Shown: positions 9,165 to 17,881, counted from the stretch's first letter. The stretch: 64,000 bases of DNA from Ignavibacteriales bacterium (GCA_015709675.1 CP054182.1:1-64000); one strand, 5' to 3'. Numbers and translations are program-made. Notes: generated by a model not told the origin, from the letters alone.

Positions 9165-11000
9165 ATGAGAGTAAGTATTCTGTTGCTCGTATTTTTTTGC
9201 TGTAATCAAGTATCTGCACAGCCGGTTTTAAATCTGGAATCCGGCAGAACACATTACAAATTGGAACCATACCTTGGTGTTTATGAGGATGAAACAGGAA
9301 AGGTTGGTATAAATCAGATTTCCGGAAGCGAATTTTCCGCTAAGTTCAGGTACTTCAGTAACGGCACAGTAAACCTGCGATTTTCAAAATCTGTTATCTG
9401 GGTGAGAATAATAATAGCCAAACCACCAGGGGGAACACAGGATGAAGGCATGCATCCGGTATTCAGGAGGCGCTGGATTCTGTCTAATAACGATCCTTTA
9501 ACAGAAGAAACAATTTTGTATTTCAGGAATTCAGAGAGGGAAGGCGAATTATTCAGTGAAGCCCGGGCCGGGCGAAGTGCGGATTTTTCAAAAAAAGAAA
9601 TTCATCTGAACGATTTTACCGGTTCGTTCACCCTTAGCCAAAAAATGCGGGACACTATTTTCATTCGCGTCAAATCACCTTCTCAGTTAATTATTTCTTT
9701 CAATCTGCTCTCAGAGAGTGAATATGCAGTTCAGAGTGCAAAGTCTAACATGTTCCACGGTATTCTTTTCGGGACATTCATAATCCTCGTTATCTTTAGT
9801 TCTATCCTTTACGTTGCAGTAAAGAACAATATTTTTCTATACTATTTAATGTATATAACATTTTTCGGACTCTTTCTGTTTTTTTACCACGGCCACCTGA
9901 CGGAAATTTTCGGGTACACATCAAAAAATGTTTTTTATTTTTCCATGCTCGCTCTTCTGACCCTTGCGGCAGTTTCCTGGGTGCTGCTTACAAGAGAGTT
10001 TCTTCTTACGAAGCAATATTTTCCTTCCACTGACAAACTGTTGGTTTTTTTAACTCCGCTTGCTCCCCTTAACCTGGTGCTGATGTTTATTTCCCAAAAA
10101 TCGTATTTAGCGGCAATTCTGGCTCTTCAGTTTCTGGTCTATTACACAATCGGCTTAGTTCTCGCGATATTCGCCGTCAAAAAAGGAATTTACCTTGCGA
10201 AATATTATCTTCTTGCTCTAACAGGGATTACCGTTTCGGTATTTATCTCCGTGTCCACAAGAAATAATTTTCTTCCCTTCCCCTGGAATTTCTGGACCAT
10301 TAATGCTATTCCATTCGGCATTCTATGGGAGTCCGTTATTCTGGCGGGTTCTGTCGGGTATATATTTAACAGGATCATTACGGAAAAGGAGAGAGAAAAA
10401 GCGCTTATCAGATCGCAGATTGCCTCAGACCTGCACGATGAGGTCGGCAGCAACCTGAGCACCATCTCACTGCAGAGCCGGCTGATGACGCAGGAGGCCG
10501 GACTCAGCCAAAAAATGAAAGACCAGCTTAATACTATTGCTCTGGCGGCATCTTCAACCGTGGAAACCATACGAGATATTGTCTGGTTCATAAATCCTTA
10601 CCACGACCGTTCTGAAGATCTCTATTCCCGCATGAAAGAACTTGCCTCAGGAATGCTCTTTCAGTTTAATTATGATTTTTCTTCTTCCCGCAATGAGAAA
10701 ATATTCGAGAATCTGCCCGACCTCAATAAGCGGCGTCATATATATATGATATTCAAGGAATCACTTACCAATATCACTAAGCACTCCGGAGCCACAACCG
10801 TGGCGATACATCTATTTGAACAGGAAAACTCTTTCCGGATGAACATTACTGATGACGGCAGAGGTTTTGAAGACACAAAGATAACCATGGGGGAAGGGCT
10901 GAAAAATATACGCAACCGAGCTGCCTTAGCCGGCGGAACTATTACTATCGGAAAAAGAGACGGCGGGGGGACGGAGATTCTTCTGGAGGTTCCTCTCTAA
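9165..11000 (+). CDS. 7TM-DISM sensor histidine kinase (HisKA_3 type)
   Basis: 611 residues from the ATG at 9165, chosen because a signal peptide follows (MRVSILLLVFFCCNQVSAQ); the frame stays open upstream to a TTG at 9033. The order is a periplasmic 7TMR-DISM-type beta domain, about seven membrane segments (from HGILFGTFIILVIFSSILY), a HisKA_3 domain with phospho-acceptor H424 in SDLHDEVGS, and a HATPase_c domain with DDGRGFED and GEGLKNIRNRA. This family pairs with NarL/LuxR-type regulators, and one is encoded convergently 17 bases downstream. It presumably senses an extracellular ligand at the periplasmic domain. Confidence 0.88.
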   Translation: MRVSILLLVFFCCNQVSAQPVLNLESGRTHYKLEPYLGVYEDETGKVGINQISGSEFSAKFRYFSNGTVNLRFSKSVIWVRIIIAKPPGGTQDEGMHPVFRRRWILSNNDPLTEETILYFRNSEREGELFSEARAGRSADFSKKEIHLNDFTGSFTLSQKMRDTIFIRVKSPSQLIISFNLLSESEYAVQSAKSNMFHGILFGTFIILVIFSSILYVAVKNNIFLYYLMYITFFGLFLFFYHGHLTEIFGYTSKNVFYFSMLALLTLAAVSWVLLTREFLLTKQYFPSTDKLLVFLTPLAPLNLVLMFISQKSYLAAILALQFLVYYTIGLVLAIFAVKKGIYLAKYYLLALTGITVSVFISVSTRNNFLPFPWNFWTINAIPFGILWESVILAGSVGYIFNRIITEKEREKALIRSQIASDLHDEVGSNLSTISLQSRLMTQEAGLSQKMKDQLNTIALAASSTVETIRDIVWFINPYHDRSEDLYSRMKELASGMLFQFNYDFSSSRNEKIFENLPDLNKRRHIYMIFKESLTNITKHSGATTVAIHLFEQENSFRMNITDDGRGFEDTKITMGEGLKNIRNRAALAGGTITIGKRDGGGTEILLEVPL

Positions 11001-11017
11001 GCTTTTCCCCACCGGAT

Positions 11018-11659
11018 TTATTTTTTCTGAACCAGCCCCTCTTTCAGGGCTTTTGAAACCAGCCCGCTCCGGGTATTAACCTGAACCTTTGTATATATGT
11101 TTTTGATATGCGTCTGTACTGTCTGCACGCTGGTAAAAGTAATTTTGCCGATTTCCGGAGCTGTTTTTCCGTCCACCAGATAGTTAAGAATTTCATTCTC
11201 CCTTTTTGTAAGGCCATAACTGTTTTCTTTTTGCTTCATTGAAGCAAACATCGAGAAAACCTTCCGCGCAAGGCCCGCATTGATGGATGAGCCGCCGTCT
11301 ATAACTGATTCTATTGCGCTGAGAATTTCCTCCGGTGCCGAATTTTTAAGCAGATAACCATTTGCTCCATTGCAGATTGCTTCAAAGATTTTTTCGTTAT
11401 CATCAAACACGGTGAGAACAATAATTTCAACATCCCCCGAAATTGCTTTAATCTTTTTTATGCCTTCTGTTCCGCTTATTCCCGGAAGATTAATATCCGT
11501 CAGAATCACATCCGGCGAACTGTTGCTTGAAAGTTCTTTAAGAGCATCCTCCGCGCAAATAAATTCTTTTCCGCAAAAAAAGTTTTTACTGGCGTCAATT
11601 ATTGACCGGATCATTGCAGAGTATGAGGGATTATCCTCAATTATCCATATTTCTTTCAT
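11018..11659 (-). CDS. NarL/LuxR-type response regulator
   Basis: 213 residues. Receiver domain: acidic pocket IIEDN, phospho-acceptor D55 in VILTDINLPG, Thr in VLTVF and Lys in YLLKN. The C-terminal LuxR-type HTH starts near residue 146 with LTKRENEILNYLVDGKTAPE and has VQTHIKNIYTK as recognition helix. It is the natural partner of the HisKA_3 kinase, with which its gene is convergent rather than co-transcribed. Its 5' side faces a divergent T9SS surface-protein gene, and a long palindrome sits between them, suggesting that it may control itself and that gene. Partnership and target are inferences. Confidence 0.9.
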   Translation of the reverse strand: MKEIWIIEDNPSYSAMIRSIIDASKNFFCGKEFICAEDALKELSSNSSPDVILTDINLPGISGTEGIKKIKAISGDVEIIVLTVFDDNEKIFEAICNGANGYLLKNSAPEEILSAIESVIDGGSSINAGLARKVFSMFASMKQKENSYGLTKRENEILNYLVDGKTAPEIGKITFTSVQTVQTHIKNIYTKVQVNTRSGLVSKALKEGLVQKK

Positions 11660-11783
11660 AAGCCTTTAACGTTGAATTGCATTCTGCAAATTGCCGCCTT
11701 TTGTCCTCCGCAGGCAACTGTTGGCAGTCCGCCAAAAAAAATCAAACCTTCCTGTAATAAATTCCCCAATTTACTCAACTGGT

Positions 11784-11807
11784 AAAATACCCTGAACAGG
11801 GTATTTT
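11784..11807. promoter_or_regulatory. 24-bp perfect palindrome, candidate regulator-binding site
   Basis: Arms AAAATACCCTG (11784-11794) and CAGGGTATTTT (11797-11807) are perfect inverted repeats around a two-base centre, with further partial symmetry outside (GGT and GCC). It lies about 125 bases upstream of both the response regulator start (11659) and the repeat surface-protein start (11919). It has no T-run and is not at a transcript end, so an operator is more likely than a terminator. Confidence 0.5.
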
Positions 11808-11918
11808 GCCTGCCCAATGCTCAGAGTAACTTTCAAATGTACATAATGAAAATATCAATTTTCAGTGACTTTTTACCTGAAGTGCAGATAAAATTAAAAA
11901 ATAATACCAGGATTATTT

Positions 11919-14621
11919 ATGAAACAGTTATTCTTTTGTTTTGTATTTCTGCTGCCAATGTATTTGAACGGGCAGCCGCAAACAGCAAATCCGGATATGG
12001 CGGTTGCTAACTTACCAGTCAGAGCAGTTGCTGTTGATGGCAATTATACTTACATAGGGGGTGATTTTACCTATGTCGGGCCAAATACAGGCAACGGAGT
12101 GAAAGTTAGTACAACTTCCCAAATCCCGGATGGCAGTTTTCCTAAAGTGAACGGTTATATCAGAGCGGCAGTTCCGGACGGAAGCGGCGGATGGTATATA
12201 GGCGGATCATTCTCACGGGTTGGAAACTACACGCGAAACAATATTGCTCACATACTGAGCACTGGTGCCGTTGATGAAACATGGAATCCAAATGCAGGCA
12301 GTGTCGTCAGAGCCATTGTTCTTGACGGCAGTTATATTTATGTCGCAGGAGATTTTCTATCCATTGGCGGTTTAACAAGATACCGGCTGGCAAAACTTAA
12401 CAATACCACTGGTGCAGCTGATGCAACCTGGAATCCTCATTCGAGCCACCGCGTCTACACTATTGCAGTATCAGACACCAGCATCTACGTCGGAGGTCAG
12501 TTTAGCTCAGTCGGTGGTCAATCACGATTCTCCATAGCAAAACTAAACAACACAACCGGCGCGGCTGATGTGAACTGGATTCCAAATCCGAGTGCCACTG
12601 TCCATACGATTGCAGTAAGCGGAAACGACATCTATGCAGGAGGGCAATTTACCAGCATTGGCTCCGCCTCCAGAAATAGGATTGCAAAGCTCAACAACAC
12701 AAACGGTGCCGCTGATACAGTATGGAACCCAAATGCCAACAATAATGTGTACAATATTGTAATAAACGGCAGCGATATATATGCAACCGGTATATTTTCC
12801 TCTATTGGAGGGGCAACCAGAAACTGTATTGCTAAGCTAAACAACACAACCGGAGCGGCTGACGGAACATGGAATCCAGATGCAAACGGTACTGTAGAAG
12901 TTATTGCTCTTGCCGGTAGTGATATTTTTGCGGGCGGGTCATTTACCTCTATTGGAGGGCAGTCATTTTCATATATTGCCAAACTGAACAATACCACTGG
13001 TGCTCCTGACGTATCCTGGAATCCGGGCGCCGGCCACAGTGTATATACTATTGGAGTAAACGGCAGCGACCTGTATATAGGCGGACAATTTGTGAATTTT
13101 AACGGAAAAAGCCGCAGCCGGCTTGCAAAAATCAACAATGTAACCGGTGAAGTTGATCCGGACTGGAACCCTGTTTCAGGAAGTCCCGTCTATGCTATCG
13201 CAGTCAGCGGAGACAGTGTTTTCGTGGGCGGACAGTTTGCCAACCTCGGGGGCAGAAAAAATATTGCAAAACTGAACAACACAGATGGCAGCGTAATAAC
13301 AGCTTTTAATGCAAACCCAAATAATTATGTTGAAGTGATAAAAATTAGCGGAAGTGATTTATATGTCGGGGGGCGATTTACCTCAATCGGAGGTGCATCA
13401 AGGAATCGTGTTGCAAAGCTTAACAGCACAACTGGTTTAGCAGATGCAACCTGGAATCCAAACGCTGACAATACGGTATTTGCCATGGAAACCAGCGGAA
13501 GCAATATATTCATTGGCGGCGAGTTTACCACGGTAAACGGCTCCGTTGCCAGAAACCGGCTTGCAAAACTAAATACTTCTGACGGCACTGCCGACAGCAC
13601 ATGGAATCCCAACGCGGACGGAATTGTCCGTGCTCTTGCCTTTGACGGAAGTAATGTTTACGCAGGCGGAGAATTCATTACCATTAACGGTGCTACGGCA
13701 AGAAACCGGATCGTTAAGCTGAACAACTCGGATGGCACGGCGGACGGTTCCTGGGACCCCAATGCCAACAATATTGTTCGCTCAATCGCTATAAGCGGCA
13801 CTGACATCTATGCAGGCGGTGATTTTACCAGTATTGGGGGTAATTCCCTTTCCGGTGCAGCCAAGCTGAACAATACCGATGGAGCATCTTATGCTTCATG
13901 GAATCCATCGCTGACCGTAACCGTAAATGTCAATACCGTAGTACTCAGCAATGATGATATATATCTTGGAGGCGGCTTTACAAGCGCAGGAGGAATTGCA
14001 CAGGGATACTTTGCGCTCTTTACGGACCGCGCCCTGCCTGTTGAACTCACAACTTTTACTGCGAAACGAATTTCAGGAGGTATATTGCTCATCTGGCGCA
14101 CTGCAACAGAAGTAAATAATTACGGTTTTGAAATTGAGCGCAAAGGCAATGCACAGGAAGATAATTGGCAGACTATCGGATTTGTTACCGGAAACGGCAA
14201 CAGTAATTCTGAAAAGAACTATCAGTTTACTGACACAGCTCCTCTTTCAGGCAGAAATATGTACCGCCTTAAGCAAATCGATTCGGATGGTAAGTTTACG
14301 TATAGCCCCTTAGTTGAAACGGGAAGCATAATTTCCCCTGACAAATTTACTGTTTTTCAAAATTATCCAAATCCGTTTAACCCTGAAACAACGATAAGAT
14401 TCGGACTTCCGGATGAAGCCCGGGTTAAACTGGAACTTTTCAGCATTACCGGAGAACGCATTGCGGTGCTAATGGATGAAATGCGTACAGCCGGTTTCCA
14501 TTCAACGAAACTGAGCACCAGTGAATTTAAACTTTCTTCCGGAATCTATTTTTACCGGATAACCGCGGTCAACAGCAAAGAGAGCATCAGCGAAATGAAA
14601 AAACTGACAATACTTAAATAA
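11919..14621 (+). CDS. Surface protein with 12 delta-60/DUF5122-type repeats and T9SS sorting domain
   Basis: 900 residues with a signal peptide (MKQLFFCFVFLLPMYLNGQ). About twelve repeats of 42-46 residues follow, each with the pattern [IY-GG-FTSIGG--R--IAKLNN-TGAAD--WNPNA---V], including WNPNAGSVV, WNPHSSHRV, WNPNANNNV and WDPNANNIV. These match the delta-60/DUF5122 beta-propeller family; twelve units may form two six-bladed propellers. Then a linker module (PVELTTFTAKR ... YRLKQID) and a T9SS C-terminal domain (NYPNPFNPETTIRFGLPDEA, ending MKKLTILK). It is likely displayed on the cell surface, perhaps for binding or adhesion. A palindrome and a regulator gene lie upstream. Confidence 0.88.
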   Translation: MKQLFFCFVFLLPMYLNGQPQTANPDMAVANLPVRAVAVDGNYTYIGGDFTYVGPNTGNGVKVSTTSQIPDGSFPKVNGYIRAAVPDGSGGWYIGGSFSRVGNYTRNNIAHILSTGAVDETWNPNAGSVVRAIVLDGSYIYVAGDFLSIGGLTRYRLAKLNNTTGAADATWNPHSSHRVYTIAVSDTSIYVGGQFSSVGGQSRFSIAKLNNTTGAADVNWIPNPSATVHTIAVSGNDIYAGGQFTSIGSASRNRIAKLNNTNGAADTVWNPNANNNVYNIVINGSDIYATGIFSSIGGATRNCIAKLNNTTGAADGTWNPDANGTVEVIALAGSDIFAGGSFTSIGGQSFSYIAKLNNTTGAPDVSWNPGAGHSVYTIGVNGSDLYIGGQFVNFNGKSRSRLAKINNVTGEVDPDWNPVSGSPVYAIAVSGDSVFVGGQFANLGGRKNIAKLNNTDGSVITAFNANPNNYVEVIKISGSDLYVGGRFTSIGGASRNRVAKLNSTTGLADATWNPNADNTVFAMETSGSNIFIGGEFTTVNGSVARNRLAKLNTSDGTADSTWNPNADGIVRALAFDGSNVYAGGEFITINGATARNRIVKLNNSDGTADGSWDPNANNIVRSIAISGTDIYAGGDFTSIGGNSLSGAAKLNNTDGASYASWNPSLTVTVNVNTVVLSNDDIYLGGGFTSAGGIAQGYFALFTDRALPVELTTFTAKRISGGILLIWRTATEVNNYGFEIERKGNAQEDNWQTIGFVTGNGNSNSEKNYQFTDTAPLSGRNMYRLKQIDSDGKFTYSPLVETGSIISPDKFTVFQNYPNPFNPETTIRFGLPDEARVKLELFSITGERIAVLMDEMRTAGFHSTKLSTSEFKLSSGIYFYRITAVNSKESISEMKKLTILK

Positions 14622-14634
14622 ACGGAAATCAGAG

Positions 14635-14835
14635 ATGAACAGAGAACCCTTAATAAAAGACTGGCATATAAACTGCGGGGACTACATCAGCAAAAATGAA
14701 AGTCTTGATGACTTGTATGCCCGAATTACTAAATCCGAAAAAAGACGAAGGCAGATTGCCTACGCGGGATACGGCGTGCTTGTGGTATTTCTTCTTATGA
14801 AAGCGCTAAAGTATGCAAGTGTTATGGTAATTTAA
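14635..14835 (+). CDS. Small membrane protein, unknown
   Basis: 66 residues starting 13 bases after the stop of the repeat surface-protein gene. The N-terminal 45 residues are polar and helical (SLDDLYARITKSEKRRRQIA), followed by one membrane helix (YAGYGVLVVFLLMKALKYASVMVI) reaching the C-terminus. Topology suggests a tail-anchored protein with its N-terminus in the cytoplasm. The close spacing points to co-transcription. I recognise no family; coding status rests on spacing, a plausible topology and a clean start. Confidence 0.5.
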   Translation: MNREPLIKDWHINCGDYISKNESLDDLYARITKSEKRRRQIAYAGYGVLVVFLLMKALKYASVMVI

Positions 14836-15031
14836 TGAGCGCCGGCGTGAAAGGATAAAGCAATCCGGATTTTCTGGTTAGTTAACAAAAAATCACGAGA
14901 GGGTAAGATTCAGCTGTTATTGCTAAACTGTGATGAACTTACAATTGACAATAACACTTGTGCCGGGACATCATTTGGGCAATTCGCGCAGTGAACGCAC
15001 ATTTTTTTGTTCGTAAGATTTCATTTTTATC

Positions 15032-15097
15032 GGAAGACATTTCGCCGAACTGATTGCTGGTGAAACCTCAAAAAGGATAAAGCTGCTGCTAAAATAA
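15032..15097 (+). pseudogene. 3' relic of a T9SS-sorted protein gene (M1 peptidase paralogue)
   Basis: The frame reads GRHFAELIAGETSKRIKLLL-K-stop, closely matching the last residues of the M1 peptidase (TYFAELIAAETAKRIKLLLIK). The DNA match is strong from GCCGAACTGATTGC to the stop. Upstream the frame meets a stop within a few codons and no start exists, so the body of the gene is gone. As after the M1 gene, a heptamer tract and then a terminator follow, so the whole 3' end looks duplicated. Confidence 0.75.
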
Positions 15098-15111
15098 GCC
15101 GCATATAAAGA

Positions 15112-15164
15112 AGAATTAAGAATGTAAATTGCATTCAACTTTTCACTCTTAACTTTTCACTAAA
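15112..15164. repeat. Heptanucleotide repeat tract
   Basis: Units with a 7-base period: AGAATTA, AGAATGT, AAATTGC, and then AACTTTT, CACTCTT, AACTTTT, CACTAAA (15137-15164). It occupies the same place, between stop and terminator, as the tract after the M1 peptidase gene. Confidence 0.6.
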
Positions 15165-15194
15165 AAGCCCTGATCTGCAGTTGGGGCTTTTTTT
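15164..15194 (+). terminator. Intrinsic terminator after the T9SS relic
   Basis: AAAGCCC (15164-15170) pairs with GGGCTTT (15184-15190), extended by a T-G pair, and runs into a T-tract to 15194. It outlived the gene it served. Confidence 0.75.
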
Positions 15195-15430
15195 GATATA
15201 TCAAAGGTGAAGACGATGCAAATGCTTTGTGGATGCTTCACAACCAACTGACCCCTGCATTTGCGTCGTCTCAGGGAAGATTGCTGGAGACAACTATTCT
15301 GTGAAATACTGAGACTCTGCATTTTTTGCCTGCCGTTTTTTCTTATAGGTAATTAGAATCTATATTCCAAAATCACCTTGCCCCTGTCCGGTTTTATAAA
15401 TAACTTTTTTTAGCCTTTTGCTCTTATCTT
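15195..15430. other. Gene-free interval, nothing recognised
   Basis: AT-rich spacer between the relic's terminator and the terminator of the TPR gene. I see no open frame, repeat or motif that I can support. Confidence 0.4.
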
Positions 15431-15431
15431 T

Positions 15432-15478
15432 AAAACAAAACAGCCGCCCTGAAAGAAATTCACGGGCGGCTGTTTTTT
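15432..15478. terminator. Symmetric terminator 3' of the TPR protein gene
   Basis: CAGCCGCCC (15441-15449) pairs with GGGCGGCTG (15464-15472), extended by AAAA/TTTT to 13 bp. T-runs follow on both strands, so it can act in both directions; the gene it serves ends at 15509 on the minus strand. Confidence 0.85.
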
Positions 15479-15508
15479 TAATACCAACCAAAGCTGTTCA
15501 GTAGGATT

Positions 15509-17029
15509 TTACCATCCGTCCTGATTGGTTTCTTCTTCCTTCTTTACTTTCTTCTTTCTTGGTTTTGCGGGAGCTTCTGATTCAGCCGGTGCTTCGTTAA
15601 CCGGTTCCGGCTCCACTGTCTGCTCTGTCTGAACCGGTGCTTCCGCCTGAGGTGCTGTCTCGGCCTGAGATGTTTCACCGCCCTCGGTTTCCTTTTTCTC
15701 CGGTTTCGGAGTTTCAGGTACAGGGGTCACCTCCACCGCGTGGCGTATATATCTGTTCTTTTTTGGATCAAAGAGGTCTGCCACATAGTAGGAGACCTTC
15801 ATATTACGCACCAGCGGCATCTCTTCAGTGGTATGGGCTTCACTGATACGGAAAGGCAGTACAAAGTTTTTGCTTCCTCCCGCCTTAATATATCCGAGAT
15901 TGATATCCTTTTGCAGTTTGTCAATTCTGCCGGTAAAGGGATCACGCAGCTTAAACATTTCTTTCTGCCAGAAAGCCCGGCACTCATTAAGAATCGGCTG
16001 CATTTCATACTGCTGATCTGCCGGAATATTGAACTCGGCGCAAAGATCAAGCAGCACCTGTTCCATCGGCTCCTGCTTTTTCTGTTCAATGGAAACCATC
16101 AGACGTACGACCTGCTCCGCAATTTGCCGCTGTTCTGATTTCTTATAAAGGTCAACCATCAGCTCAAACATCTTGGTCTTTTTGCTGGTTTCTCCGGGGA
16201 GAAGCGCGGCCCCAGTAAGCATCTGAATCGCCTCTTCATTCCGGCCGGTCAGCACGTATATATCCGCAATATCCTTCATCACAAACCAGCGGCTGTTTTC
16301 ATCCAGAATGTCATGAAGCTGTTCAAGAGCCAGATCGTATCTGCCGAGTTTAACGTTGGAAAGAGCAACCCTTCTGAGCAGCCAGATATCATTATTATTG
16401 TGGAAGTTACGAATAACTTCAAACGCTTCCTTGCAGAGATCAATGCTTTCCTGGTACCGTTCCTTTTTATACAGGGCCTTTGCCTTAAAGGTGTAGTACT
16501 GTTCAAAAAACGAAGCCGGACTTACCTGTTTGCCGTGGCGATTGGTATACACTTCCGCTTCAGTGGGGAGCTTTTTATAATCAACCTTGCCCAGCCATTC
16601 CAGAATTTCATCTGCCGGATAGTCCTCTTTCCGGTCAAGGTAATCAAGCACGCGGAAAACGGTTTTGGTATAAGGGGACTGGGATTCATTTTGTGAGGTT
16701 ATTGAGGTGATTAAGCGGGCAAGCCGGAAGAAGTTTTCAGGGTTGTTTACTCTCTCTTTCAGCATTTCCCTTTTATATATACTCCAGGCGTACAGGCCGT
16801 TATTGAATACGAAATTGGGGTCCATCTGATAGACGGCATGACATACGTCATAGGCATCGTCATATTTTTTTTCTTTCAGAAGGCAGGTTGCGTAACCCCA
16901 GCCGTCCCATTTGGTACGTTCTTCAGGGTGTTCCTCCCACAATTCACGGTACTTGGGTATGGCAAGCCGGAATTTTTTGTTTTTACGTAAATCCTCTGCT
17001 CTCAGACGTAATTCTTCAGCAACAGACAT
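15509..17029 (-). CDS. TPR protein with cold-shock/OB-like segment and acidic-basic tail
   Basis: 506 residues from the ATG at 17029 (MSVAEELRLRAEDLRK); the open frame extends 48 codons upstream but that part is not protein-like. TPR-type helix pairs fill most of the protein (for example KFRLAIPKYRELWEEHPEE, YDLALEQLHDILDENSRWF). Near residues 400-460 is a segment, GRIDKLQKDINLGYIKAGG ... NFVLPFRIS ... MKVSYYVADLFD, whose strand order and G-x-I-K-G pattern resemble a divergent cold-shock/OB fold. The tail is Pro/Glu/Ala-rich and ends with a Lys cluster (KPRKKKVKKEEE). No signal peptide, so cytoplasmic. A nucleic-acid-binding scaffold is a guess. Confidence 0.7.
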   Translation of the reverse strand: MSVAEELRLRAEDLRKNKKFRLAIPKYRELWEEHPEERTKWDGWGYATCLLKEKKYDDAYDVCHAVYQMDPNFVFNNGLYAWSIYKREMLKERVNNPENFFRLARLITSITSQNESQSPYTKTVFRVLDYLDRKEDYPADEILEWLGKVDYKKLPTEAEVYTNRHGKQVSPASFFEQYYTFKAKALYKKERYQESIDLCKEAFEVIRNFHNNNDIWLLRRVALSNVKLGRYDLALEQLHDILDENSRWFVMKDIADIYVLTGRNEEAIQMLTGAALLPGETSKKTKMFELMVDLYKKSEQRQIAEQVVRLMVSIEQKKQEPMEQVLLDLCAEFNIPADQQYEMQPILNECRAFWQKEMFKLRDPFTGRIDKLQKDINLGYIKAGGSKNFVLPFRISEAHTTEEMPLVRNMKVSYYVADLFDPKKNRYIRHAVEVTPVPETPKPEKKETEGGETSQAETAPQAEAPVQTEQTVEPEPVNEAPAESEAPAKPRKKKVKKEEETNQDGW

Positions 17030-17676
17030 TATAGCAATTCTCCATTTTGGTTTTTCTGTTAAGTAAAAGAAAGGAATTCCGCGGAAGAAGAGCGGGAACA
17101 CTATGACCGGAGGAGATCCTGCGATAACAGCAGGGTAAGACCTGGAAGTGTTTAGTAATTCCTCAGTTATCAATTTTTTACCCCCGCTATCAGGCGTTTC
17201 CCCGGCTGCCTCTTCCCCGCCTGCACATAGGGAAAGGCTCTAAAGTACCTTAATTGATTATTATGCGAAAATTAATAAAAAACGCACATTTGAATGCAAG
17301 GAAAAAACCATTTTTTCAAAAAATTTTCCAAATAACTCTGATTGGAATATGTCCGGAATGATTGATATTTCGATCACGCAGGCATCTTGTAGCAGCGCTT
17401 TTCCGAAATAACAGGATAACCAAAGTAATGGAGTTAAAACAAAATATCCGGATTGCTCCGGATTCAGTGTGGTGTGACCGTCCCGATGGAATCGGGAAAC
17501 CACCGACCCTCTGCTTAAAAGTCCCGACGTGGCGGGATCTACCCCTGAGCTACGCGGTCATTTTTCAAACACTTCCCCTACCGACCCGCTGCTTAAAAGT
17601 CCCAATATGTCGGGAAACCACCGACGTGGATTTAAAACAAAAAATCCGGATTGCTCCGGATTTTATTGTGTGACAG

Positions 17677-17692
17677 TCCCGACATGTCGGGA
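17677..17692. repeat. Perfect 16-bp palindrome TCCCGACATGTCGGGA (best of seven copies)
   Basis: Self-complementary over all 16 bases. Variants occur at 17481-17497, 17522-17537, 17600-17615, 17717-17732, 17941-17956 and 18062-18077. All seven sit inside tRNA-Lys-derived sequence at one of two positions, replacing either the 3' part of the T-arm or the 5' side of the anticodon stem. Confidence 0.85.
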
Positions 17693-17750
17693 AACCACCG
17701 ACCCTCTGCTGAAGAGTCCCGATATGTCAGGAAACCACCGACGTGGATTT

Positions 17751-17780
17751 AAAACAAAAAATCCAGCTTTCGCTGGATTT
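17751..17780 (-). terminator. Terminator of tRNA-Lys
   Basis: AAATCCAGC (17759-17767) pairs with GCTGGATTT (17772-17780) across a four-base loop; on the reverse strand it is followed by a T-rich tail (complement of 17751-17760). It starts three bases after the encoded CCA end. Confidence 0.85.
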
Positions 17781-17782
17781 TC

Positions 17783-17857
17783 TGGTGACCGCGGGTGGGC
17801 TCGAACCACCGACCCTCTGCTTAAAAGGCAGATGCTCTACCCCTGAGCTACGCGGTC
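17783..17857 (-). tRNA. tRNA-Lys (UUU)
   Basis: 75 bases on the reverse strand with encoded CCA. Acceptor stem GACCGCG/CGCGGTC, D-arm GCTC-AGGGGTA-GAGC, anticodon stem TCTGC/GCAGA with loop CTTTTAA (anticodon TTT), variable region GGGTC, T-stem GGTGG/CCACC with loop TTCGAGC, discriminator A. All stems are perfectly paired, so the gene looks functional. It decodes AAA and probably AAG. It is the only intact member of an array of decayed copies. Confidence 0.97.
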
Positions 17858-17881
17858 ATTTTTTGTTAAAAATTTTCTTTT

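Larger units (their letters stand above)
17443..17782 (-). pseudogene. Decayed tRNA-Lys copies carrying palindrome insertions and terminators
   Basis: Two or three degenerate copies of the neighbouring tRNA-Lys gene. One spans about 17472-17559, keeps CCACCGACCCTCTGCTTAAAA and CCTGAGCTACGCGGTCA, but has TCCCGATggaATCGGGA where the T-arm should be and TCCCGACGTGGCGGGA where one side of the anticodon stem should be. Partial copies lie at about 17578-17630 and 17669-17745. Two copies of the tRNA terminator (stem TCCGGA...TCCGGA) lie at about 17445-17464 and 17642-17663, which shows that the ancestral unit was a tRNA gene plus terminator. None of these copies can fold as a tRNA. Confidence 0.75.

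Noticed and set aside
17472-17559. Second functional tRNA-Lys
   Set aside because: The T-arm and one side of the anticodon stem are replaced by palindromes, so it cannot fold as a tRNA.
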